Below are positions 1 through 5,848 of a stretch of DNA of 14,691 nucleotides, piece by piece. Position numbers and translations under genes: made by a program. How positions within the stretch are numbered: the first letter of the stretch is position 1; every line of letters begins with the position of its first letter. Source of the stretch: Lachnospiraceae bacterium (GTDB lineage: Bacteria > Bacillota > Clostridia > Lachnospirales > Lachnospiraceae); the NCBI GenBank assembly GCA_900771995.1, contig CAAGQC010000052.1, forward strand, positions 1-14,691, in the 5' to 3' direction. The notes beneath the pieces are model-generated. The model was given only the letters and a program-made list of their open reading frames with translations, was not told the DNA's origin and did no database searches.

Positions 1-5
1 TCATA

Positions 6-42
6 AAAGATTCTTACGAATGCAAGCATTCGACGAATCTTT
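6..42. other. Long imperfect hairpin / nested inverted repeat in the leader region
   Basis: The outer arms AAAGATTC (6-13) and GAATCTTT (35-42) are perfectly complementary. The inner arms CGAATGC (17-23) and GCATTCG (26-32) are also complementary and almost touch. It could be an RNA hairpin (for example the end of a transcript arriving from the left, though the run of T after the right arm is short), or a dyad operator. The rest of 1-160 shows no gene I can support. Confidence 0.5.
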
Positions 43-167
43 GACGATATTTGCATGGCTCTGAATAGTTACAAATTTTCAATCTTTTTCACAAAGCGCC
101 CCATATCAGAGGCAGCATTGTACGCATATAAACGTAGTATAGCACATTCCCGGGGAAAATGCCATTC

Positions 168-197
168 GCATAGGATTTTCGCTTTTGGGACATTCTA
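168..197 (+). promoter_or_regulatory. Predicted sigma-G (forespore) promoter of the spoVA genes
   Basis: GCATA (168-172) fits the sigma-G -35 consensus GNATR, and CATTCTA (191-197) fits the -10 consensus CATNNTA exactly, with an 18-base spacer. Transcription would start near 204, giving a leader of about 65 bases before spoVAB. The B. subtilis spoVA operon is known to be sigma-G dependent, so position and motif agree. Confidence 0.72.
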
Positions 198-270
198 TTA
201 TGTGCAGAAAGTGATCTTAAAAATTCTCTGACAACTGTCTAAAGCGAAACTTTGTGAAAGGGGAACGGGA

Positions 271-756
271 ATGCTGATGAGACAATTACTACTCATAGTG
301 ACAGGAGCCAGCTACGGCCTGCTGTCGGCGGCGGGAGTGTTCACGGTGCTGGTGGCGGTGGGGCTGATCCCCCGGTTTGCGGGCAAGACCCACACCGCGC
401 GCTACGTCCTGCTGTATGAAGAAATGGTTATATTCGGAACCCTGTCGGGATGCTTTGTCACGGTTTTTCCGGAATACAGTCAGTGGGGAAGTTACCTGCA
501 GGAACGATTTCCGGCATATCCGGGACTGTGGAGGGCAGCCGGTGTGGGGGCACAGGCAGTCTTCGGCCTGTTTGCCGGAATGTTCATTGGCTGTCTGGCG
601 CTGGCCATTGCCGAGATGCTGGACAGTATCCCCATTTTCGCCAGAAGGATCTCCTTCCGCCACGGACTGGGCTGGGCCATTCTGGGGATGGCCGCGGGGA
701 AAATCTGTGGATCACTGTTCTATTTTGCCACAGAACTGCACCGGACCGTGCAATAA
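271..756 (+). CDS. spoVAB: Stage V sporulation protein AB (SpoVAB)
   Basis: Small integral membrane protein of 161 residues, expected in the forespore (inner spore) membrane as part of the SpoVA machinery that moves dipicolinic acid and its calcium salt during spore maturation and germination. Four hydrophobic segments are visible (about 6-30, 44-66, 92-116, 133-153). Recognisable family blocks are VAVGLIPRFAGKT after the first segment, GLFAGMFIGCLALAIAE, and the C-terminal AAGKICGSLFYF, which match remembered B. subtilis SpoVAB blocks in order. The ATG is preceded by AAAGGGG (257-263) at 7 bases. It sits first in the cluster, upstream of spoVAA, the reverse of the B. subtilis order. The precise role of AB within the channel is not established; identification rests on sequence resemblance and the adjacent spoVAA. 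Confidence 0.9.
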   Translation: MLMRQLLLIVTGASYGLLSAAGVFTVLVAVGLIPRFAGKTHTARYVLLYEEMVIFGTLSGCFVTVFPEYSQWGSYLQERFPAYPGLWRAAGVGAQAVFGLFAGMFIGCLALAIAEMLDSIPIFARRISFRHGLGWAILGMAAGKICGSLFYFATELHRTVQ

Positions 757-858
757 GCCGGAACCGGTTTTCAAGGAAGCGACTATTAAGGGGCGTTCTG
801 AAAGGGGCACCGGTGGACAGAAATGTGAGTGGAAGGAAAGGAAGATGGGATACAGGAT

Positions 859-1485
859 ATGAAGCAGCAGACGGTTTATCTGAAATGTGACAGAAGTGCG
901 GAGGTACAGGCGCAGGACGTGTTCCTGAAGGATGTGGCGGAGCTTCGTTGTCAGGATCCGGTATTGCAGGCAAAATTAAAAGCCATCAAAGTCCATCATT
1001 TCCCGAAGGACGGAGGGAAACGCTGTGTCATCAGCTGTCTGAAACTGGTAAGTCTCATGGAGGAAGTCTGTCCGGAGATCGACGTGCAGGTGGTAGGAGA
1101 GACGGATGTGCTGGTGGAATGGATCAGCGTCAACAGACACAAGGGCTGGCAGCAATGGATCAAGGCGGCCTTTGTGTGCCTGATCAGCTTCTTCGGTACG
1201 GCCTATACGATCATGGCCTATCACAATGACGTGGGGATCAACGAAGTCTTCACGGAGGTATACCGCATGGCCATGGGAGCAGAACCCGGCGGCCTGAACA
1301 CGCTGGAGGTGTCCTATTCCCTGGGACTGGCGGCGGGGATCATCGTGTTCTTTAACCATATCGGCGGAAGACGCCTGACCAAGGATCCTACCCCCGTGGA
1401 AGTCTCCATCAAAAATTACGAGACCGACGTGGATAAGACCCTGATCGAGCAGGCCGGAAGAGAAGGAAAAGAGATCGAAAGTTAA
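859..1485 (+). CDS. spoVAA: Stage V sporulation protein AA (SpoVAA)
   Basis: A protein of 208 residues with a soluble N-terminal domain (about 1-98) followed by two membrane segments (about 101-121 and 152-168) and a short charged tail. The family blocks YSLGLAAGIIVFFNHIGGRR and the following TPVEVSIKNYETDVD align with remembered B. subtilis SpoVAA (YSIGLGLGMIVFFNH, SPLEVEMFNYQLDLD). SpoVAA belongs to the SpoVA dipicolinate channel of the inner spore membrane. I chose ATG 859 because the protein then begins MKQQTVYLKC, lining up with the family N-terminus; GTG 829 in the same frame would add ten residues. The SD is weak for both (GATGGG at 844-849 before 859). The 102-base gap from spoVAB is large for a spoVA operon, and no promoter or terminator is evident in it. 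Confidence 0.92.
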   Translation: MKQQTVYLKCDRSAEVQAQDVFLKDVAELRCQDPVLQAKLKAIKVHHFPKDGGKRCVISCLKLVSLMEEVCPEIDVQVVGETDVLVEWISVNRHKGWQQWIKAAFVCLISFFGTAYTIMAYHNDVGINEVFTEVYRMAMGAEPGGLNTLEVSYSLGLAAGIIVFFNHIGGRRLTKDPTPVEVSIKNYETDVDKTLIEQAGREGKEIES

Positions 1486-1542
1486 AAACTACCAAAGAGC
1501 CCCCTTCAAACCTATGATCTGCTTTTTTATAGAAGGAAAACA

Positions 1543-1623
1543 GTGGCTACGACCGCAAGACCCCGGTGGCGGCTGCGGTATGGAATCATCGGCTATGAAT
1601 GGGAAGGCATGCGCAGTACATAA
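1543..1623 (+). CDS. Candidate 26-residue small ORF between spoVAA and spoVAC
   Basis: A GTG codon at 1543 is preceded by AGAAGGA (1531-1537) at 5 bases, a good ribosome binding site for a clostridial gene, and opens 26 codons ending in TAA at 1621. The peptide starts MATTARPRWRLRYGIIGYEW: basic at the front, aromatic later, with no membrane segment. I do not recognise it. The only supports are the SD and its place inside a sporulation operon. It could equally be chance, or a remnant of a decayed gene in the otherwise empty 1486-1718 stretch. No function is proposed. Confidence 0.3.
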   Translation: MATTARPRWRLRYGIIGYEWEGMRST

Positions 1624-1625
1624 AA
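1597..1625 (+). promoter_or_regulatory. Possible internal sigma-G/sigma-F-like promoter before spoVAC
   Basis: GAATG (1597-1601) fits GNATR, followed after 17 bases by CATAAAA (1619-1625), which differs from CATNNTA at one position. It would give spoVAC its own forespore transcription start, which could explain the 233-base gap after spoVAA. The motif is short and chance matches are likely. Confidence 0.28.
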
Positions 1626-1718
1626 TCATAAGAAATGGGCATTCTGTTAGCAGAGAAGTCAGTCAGAGAACAGGCCTGCCGTGAAAACGGACGGGCAGGG
1701 GAAAGGTATGGTACGGAT

Positions 1719-2264
1719 ATGAAACAGGATGGCACAAAACAGGACAGTCAGCAGACCGCACAGAAGGAAGTTCCGCATCTGGCGGGAGATCCGGCACAGC
1801 CGGATGCACAGCAGAAGCAGGAATATGAGCAGTATGTCAAGTCGGTGACTCCGACACACAATCTGTGGATGCAGATGGGAAAAGCGTTTCTGACCGGTGG
1901 AATCATCTGCTGCATCGGGCAGGGAATTCTGAACTATACGGGAAATGTGCTGGGGATGGATCCCCAGACGGCCGGAAGCTGGTGTTCTCTGATCCTGGTA
2001 TTTGCATCGGTGGTACTTACCGCGCTGCATATCTATCCTAAGATCGCCAAGTGGGGAGGAGCCGGTGCGCTGGTGCCTATCACAGGGTTTGCCAACTCCG
2101 TGACGGCTCCCGCTGTGGAATACCAGAAGGAAGGACAGGTCTTCGGCATTGGCTGCAAGATCTTCACCATCGCAGGCCCGGTGATCCTGTACGGGATCTT
2201 CGCCAGCTGGGCATTGGGACTGATCTGTTGGGTATTGCAGATGTTCGGTGTTACGGTGGGTTAG
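1719..2264 (+). CDS. spoVAC: Stage V sporulation protein AC (SpoVAC)
   Basis: Polytopic membrane protein of 181 residues from ATG 1719. After a hydrophilic Gln/Lys-rich N-terminus of about 50 residues come the conserved SpoVAC blocks: NLWMQMGKAFLTGGIICCIG, then GAGALVPITGFANSVTAPA, then the C-terminal hydrophobic segment. These match B. subtilis SpoVAC (CVKAFVVGGLICAIGQG, GAGSAVPVTGFANSMTSAA). B. subtilis SpoVAC has been described as a mechanosensitive channel in the spore inner membrane that releases dipicolinate on germination. I chose 1719 because of GGGGAAAGG (1697-1705) upstream and the lack of family-like sequence before it; an in-frame ATG at 1635 would add 28 unconserved residues. It is the last gene before the terminator at 2340, so spoVAD and spoVAE, which normally follow, are not here. 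Confidence 0.93.
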   Translation: MKQDGTKQDSQQTAQKEVPHLAGDPAQPDAQQKQEYEQYVKSVTPTHNLWMQMGKAFLTGGIICCIGQGILNYTGNVLGMDPQTAGSWCSLILVFASVVLTALHIYPKIAKWGGAGALVPITGFANSVTAPAVEYQKEGQVFGIGCKIFTIAGPVILYGIFASWALGLICWVLQMFGVTVG

Positions 2265-2339
2265 ACAGTGCCGGGACTTTGGGTAGATCCTGACCGTCGA
2301 ACCGACAGTTGAAAGAAATTGAAAAACATTGTAAAATGG

Positions 2340-2373
2340 CTTTGTTCGGGCTATGTCCGGACAAAGTTTTTTT
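2340..2373 (+). terminator. Intrinsic terminator after spoVAC
   Basis: The stem CTTTGTTCGG (2340-2349) pairs with CCGGACAAAG (2357-2366), with one G-U pair and a 7-base loop, and is followed directly by seven T (2367-2373). It separates the spoVA genes from the dehydrogenase. Confidence 0.88.
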
Positions 2374-2415
2374 ATGAAGTCATAAGATAGGAAGTATGAA
2401 AAAGGAGAGATTACC

Positions 2416-3477
2416 ATGCAGATAGGAAAAGAGATGGCGATTCCGTCCATTTTGAAGATCGGAAACGGAGCCCTGGGGAAGATCGGCGGATATTTAAAGG
2501 CGGAGAATCTGGATCAGGTGGTGTTATTTTTCGGCAATGGACTGATCGATATGTTCGGGGAACTGGTCATGAATTCCCTGAAGGAAGCGGATGTGAAGGT
2601 TCTGGAATATAATGAGCTGGATACAGTGGATATTGACGATATCATCACTTTAGCTTTTGCGATTCCCAACAAGGCAAAGGCCGTGATCTCCATCGGCGGT
2701 GGCAAGGTCATTGATGCCGGAAAATATGCAGCTTTTCTGCGGAATCTTCCTTTTATCAGCGTGCCGACCTCCAGTTCCAGTGACGGTTTTTCCAGTGCCA
2801 GCGCCTCCCTTCTGGTGCAGGGGAAGCGGACCAGCGTTCCTGCCAGACTGGCCTACGGCATCATCGTGGACACCCAGGTGATCCGCACTGCTCCGGAGAA
2901 GTTCATCTATTCCGGCATCGGCGATATGATCTCCAAGATCACGGCACTCTACGACTGGATTTTCGAGGAGAAGGCAGGCTGCGGCGAAGTGAACGATTTC
3001 GCCGTGATGATCGCCAAGAAAGCGGTGAACAGCTTCGTCCGTACCCCTTACGAGAGTATCAAGGATGAACTGTTCCTGAAGGAACTGCTGGATTCTCTGG
3101 CCATGAGCGGCATCGCCAACGAGATCGCCGGCAGCAGCGCGCCCACCAGCGGTAGTGAGCATCTGATCTCCCACGCACTGGATAAGATTCTGGAAGTGCC
3201 GCAGCTTCACGGCATTCAGGTGGGAATTGCCACGTATATCATGGCGAAGGTGCAGGATCACCGTTACATCCGTGTCAGCACTGTACTTAAGGATACCGGC
3301 TTCTGGGATTATGTGGCAACCTTACATATGAAGAAGTCCGATTTCCTCAAAGCCATCGACATGGCTCCTTCCATCAAGCCCCACCGCCACACCTACCTCC
3401 ACGAGGAAAAGTACCGGGAAACCGCGAAGAAACTGGTGCTGGAGGACGAAGTACTAAACCGGGTACTGGAGGACTGA
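2416..3477 (+). CDS. sn-Glycerol-1-phosphate dehydrogenase (AraM/EgsA-type, iron-ADH superfamily)
   Basis: Cytosolic enzyme of 353 residues that would reduce dihydroxyacetone phosphate to sn-glycerol-1-phosphate with NAD(P)H. The N-terminal nucleotide-binding domain carries SIGGGKVIDAGKYAA (about 92-106), then SVPTSSSSDGFSSASASL (115-132), which resembles the PTSxSxDGxxSxxxSL stretch of archaeal G1PDH and Bacillus AraM better than glycerol dehydrogenase proper. The likely metal ligands are Asp170 (GIGD), His249 (SGSEH) and His265 (PQLHG), all present. AAAGGAGAG lies at 2401-2409, 6-8 bases before the ATG. It stands alone between a terminator and the marR promoter. In Bacillus, G1P feeds heptaprenylglyceryl phosphate synthesis; no PcrB-like partner is seen here, so its pathway is open. 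The alternative is a related glycerol- or polyol-dehydrogenase of the same superfamily. Confidence 0.8.
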   Translation: MQIGKEMAIPSILKIGNGALGKIGGYLKAENLDQVVLFFGNGLIDMFGELVMNSLKEADVKVLEYNELDTVDIDDIITLAFAIPNKAKAVISIGGGKVIDAGKYAAFLRNLPFISVPTSSSSDGFSSASASLLVQGKRTSVPARLAYGIIVDTQVIRTAPEKFIYSGIGDMISKITALYDWIFEEKAGCGEVNDFAVMIAKKAVNSFVRTPYESIKDELFLKELLDSLAMSGIANEIAGSSAPTSGSEHLISHALDKILEVPQLHGIQVGIATYIMAKVQDHRYIRVSTVLKDTGFWDYVATLHMKKSDFLKAIDMAPSIKPHRHTYLHEEKYRETAKKLVLEDEVLNRVLED

Positions 3478-3509
3478 CGGAATTTATAAAGAGTTTATAC
3501 TTTTTTTTC

Positions 3510-3537
3510 TTGCAAACGAAAAAGATTGCGTTATAAT
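3510..3537 (+). promoter_or_regulatory. Sigma-A promoter of the marR-ABC operon
   Basis: TTGCAA (3510-3515), a 16-base spacer, and a perfect TATAAT (3532-3537). The start site would fall near 3544, inside the palindrome that begins at the base after the -10 box. Confidence 0.8.
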
Positions 3538-3572
3538 GTTAGATGGCTAACAAAAATGGTTAGCTATCTAAC
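3538..3572. promoter_or_regulatory. Palindromic operator, probably for MarR autorepression
   Basis: Arms GTTAGATGGCTAAC (3538-3551) and GTTAGCTATCTAAC (3559-3572) are inverted copies with a single mismatch, 7 bases apart. Each arm is itself a dyad of the form TTAG-N4-CTAA, so two MarR dimers could bind side by side. The site abuts the -10 box and covers the predicted start, as expected for a repressor. The right arm is followed by a T-rich stretch (ATTTTTATTTTT), so the transcript could also fold into an early hairpin. Confidence 0.82.
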
Positions 3573-3606
3573 ATTTTTATTTTTCAATAACACATAAGGA
3601 GGCAGG

Positions 3607-4131
3607 ATGGACGAGGAGACAAGTGTACTGAAGAACCGACCGCTTGGATTCGAGATCAAGGCCGCCAACAACATGATCCGCCGGAAAATGGAAGTGATCT
3701 TCGCCCAGCAGGACAGCTACGAACTGAATGGGATGCAGGGGCCGCTGTTAGGATATCTGTATCACAGGAGCCGGAACGGCGATGTCTACCAGAAGGATGT
3801 GGAGAAGGAATTCCGGATCCGCAGATCCACAGCCACGGTAATGCTCCAAAGTCTGGAACAGAAGGGGTATCTTGTCCGGGTGGCATCTACGGAGGACGCA
3901 AGACTCAAAAGGATCCTGTTGACGGAGAAGGCAATCGAACATCACAATCTGATCGAAGAACAGATCCGGAATTTCAACCGGGAACTGGAAGCCGGTCTGA
4001 CTGAGGAGGAAAAGGAGACGTTCCTGTGTATTCTGGATAAAATGATGCAGAATCTGGGAACGGACAGAAAAATTATAAGAAAGGAAACCAGCTATGATCA
4101 AAACATTAGCAAAACAGATCAAGGAATATAA
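3607..4131 (+). CDS. MarR-family transcriptional regulator
   Basis: A DNA-binding repressor of 174 residues. The winged helix-turn-helix spans about 42-112: recognition-helix region EKEFRIRRSTATVMLQSLEQ (66-85) and wing with the family-typical sequence STEDARLKRILLT (94-106). Flanking helices (14-36 and 111-150) would form the dimer interface. The start is set by AAGGAGG (3596-3602) 4 bases before the ATG. The last 38 bases overlap the first ABC gene, so the two are translationally coupled. With the palindrome over its own start site, the simplest reading is an autorepressor of the exporter operon, relieved by a small-molecule ligand that the exporter may remove. The ligand cannot be told from sequence. 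Confidence 0.92.
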   Translation: MDEETSVLKNRPLGFEIKAANNMIRRKMEVIFAQQDSYELNGMQGPLLGYLYHRSRNGDVYQKDVEKEFRIRRSTATVMLQSLEQKGYLVRVASTEDARLKRILLTEKAIEHHNLIEEQIRNFNRELEAGLTEEEKETFLCILDKMMQNLGTDRKIIRKETSYDQNISKTDQGI

Positions 4132-5848
4132 GAGTGCATCCCTTGTCACCCCTGTATTCATGGTCCTGGAAGTAGCCATGGAAATGGTGATTCCGCTCCT
4201 GATGGCATCCATCATCGATGATGGTGTGCAGGCGGGAGATATGAAACATATTTTTGTCATCGGTTGTTACATGATCCTGGCAGCCATTGTCGGATTGTTC
4301 GCAGGTGTCATGGGCGGTAAATACGGTGCGAAAGCATCTACCGGATTTGCCAAAAATTTGAGAGAGGCCATGTATGAGAACATTCAGACCTTCTCTTTCT
4401 CCAACATTGATAAGTTCTCCACCGCAGGACTGGTCACCCGTATGACCACGGATGTCACCAATATCCAGAATGCCTACCAGATGCTTCTGCGTATGTGCTT
4501 CCGCGCACCGGTCAGCCTGATCTGTGCCATGCTGATGGCATTTCTGATCAATGCAAAGGTAGCCAGCATCTATCTGGTGGCAGTTGTATTTCTGGGCATT
4601 ATCATGATCTTCATTATGCGGGCGGTGTCCAAGTATTTCAGTGAAGTGTTCAAGAAATACGATGACTTAAATGCCAGTGTACAGGAGAATGTAGCTGCAC
4701 AGCGTGTGGTAAAGGCCTATGTACGTGAAGACTACGAGATCGATAAGTTCCACAAGGCCAGCTACAATATCTACAAGATGTTCAAAAAGGCAGAATGCAC
4801 CATGGTCACCATATGGCCGGTAATGCAGTTTACCGTATACGGCTGTATCCTGGGAATCAGCTGGCTGGGTGCTCATATGATTGTTGCCAGTCAGCTGACT
4901 ACCGGGGAACTGATGAGTCTGCTGACCTACTGCATGACCATTCTGATGAACCTGATGATGTTAGCCATGATCTTCGTTATGATGACCATGAGTGCTGCCA
5001 GCGGAAAGCGTATTGCGGAAGTACTGGAAGAGAAAGCGGACATCACCAATCCCGAACAGCCCGACTACGATGTGACGGATGGCAGCATCCGTTTCGACCA
5101 TGTGACGTTCCGCTACAACAGGCAGAGTGAGAAGCCGGTGCTGGATGATCTGAATTTTGAGATCAAAGCCGGAGAGACCATCGGTATCCTGGGTGGTACC
5201 GGAAGCTCCAAGACCAGTCTGGTGAACCTTATCAGCCGTCTGTATGACGTGAACGAGGGTACGGTCTATGTGGGCGGCAAGGACGTCAGAAACTACGATC
5301 TGGAGACCCTGCGTAACGAAGTATCCGTAGTATTGCAGAAGAACGTGCTGTTCTCCGGTACGATTCTGGAAAACCTCCGCTGGGGCGATGAGAATGCCAC
5401 CGAAGAGGAATGCATCCGTGCCTGCCGTCTGGCCTGCGCCGATGAATTCATTGAGAAGATGCCCGAGAAATACAATACCTATATTGAACAGGGCGGAAGT
5501 AACGTATCCGGCGGACAGAAGCAGAGACTGTGTATTGCCAGAGCACTGCTGAAGAAGCCGAAGGTACTGATCCTGGATGATTCCACCAGTGCGGTGGATA
5601 CCGCTACCGATGCGAAGATCCGTAAGGCCTTTGCCACGGAGATCCCCGGTACGACGAAGATCATCATTGCACAGCGTATCTCCAGTATTCAGGATGCAGA
5701 CCGCATTATCGTCATGAACGACGGTAAGGTAGATGCGTTTGCACCTCATGAAGAACTGCTTCGTACCAATGAAATTTATAAGGAAGTATATGAAGCCCAG
5801 ACCCAGACGGGTGGCGGCGATTTTGATGAGAATGGAGGTGAGTCATAA
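4094..5848 (+). CDS. ABC exporter half-transporter, degenerate-site subunit (TM287/BmrC-like)
   Basis: Membrane protein of 584 residues: a six-helix type IV exporter domain (about 15-300) fused to a nucleotide-binding domain (about 332-570). ATPase motifs: Walker A GGTGSSKT (367-374) with Ser372 where Gly is usual, Q-loop Gln415, signature VSGGQ (471-475) intact, Walker B ending in Asp495-Asp496 with Asp in place of the catalytic Glu, and Gln527 in place of the switch His. This set marks the non-catalytic partner of heterodimeric multidrug exporters. Its intact signature would complete the active site of the next gene's product. It starts inside marR, with AAAGGA (4080-4085) 8 bases before the ATG, and its stop overlaps the next start (TAATG). 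Substrate unknown; drug, lipid or peptide export are all possible. Confidence 0.93.
   Translation: MIKTLAKQIKEYKSASLVTPVFMVLEVAMEMVIPLLMASIIDDGVQAGDMKHIFVIGCYMILAAIVGLFAGVMGGKYGAKASTGFAKNLREAMYENIQTFSFSNIDKFSTAGLVTRMTTDVTNIQNAYQMLLRMCFRAPVSLICAMLMAFLINAKVASIYLVAVVFLGIIMIFIMRAVSKYFSEVFKKYDDLNASVQENVAAQRVVKAYVREDYEIDKFHKASYNIYKMFKKAECTMVTIWPVMQFTVYGCILGISWLGAHMIVASQLTTGELMSLLTYCMTILMNLMMLAMIFVMMTMSAASGKRIAEVLEEKADITNPEQPDYDVTDGSIRFDHVTFRYNRQSEKPVLDDLNFEIKAGETIGILGGTGSSKTSLVNLISRLYDVNEGTVYVGGKDVRNYDLETLRNEVSVVLQKNVLFSGTILENLRWGDENATEEECIRACRLACADEFIEKMPEKYNTYIEQGGSNVSGGQKQRLCIARALLKKPKVLILDDSTSAVDTATDAKIRKAFATEIPGTTKIIIAQRISSIQDADRIIVMNDGKVDAFAPHEELLRTNEIYKEVYEAQTQTGGGDFDENGGES

Noticed and set aside
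17..32. LexA/SOS box
   Set aside because: The palindrome CGAATGCAAGCATTCG resembles a LexA site only loosely; the spacing between half-sites does not match CGAAC-N4-GTTCG.
1..160. Start of a minus-strand gene leaving the window (ATG at 55, extended -10-like TGCTATACT near 135-145)
   Set aside because: No ribosome binding site before the ATG, only 18 codons visible, and the frame runs through the hairpin; not enough support.
829..858. GTG 829 as the start of spoVAA
   Set aside because: It adds ten residues not expected from the family N-terminus and has no well-spaced ribosome binding site; kept as an alternative only.
1514..1684. 56-codon plus-strand ORF in the spoVAA-spoVAC gap
   Set aside because: No ribosome binding site precedes the ATG, the composition is not protein-like, and it overlaps both the better-supported small ORF and the possible promoter.
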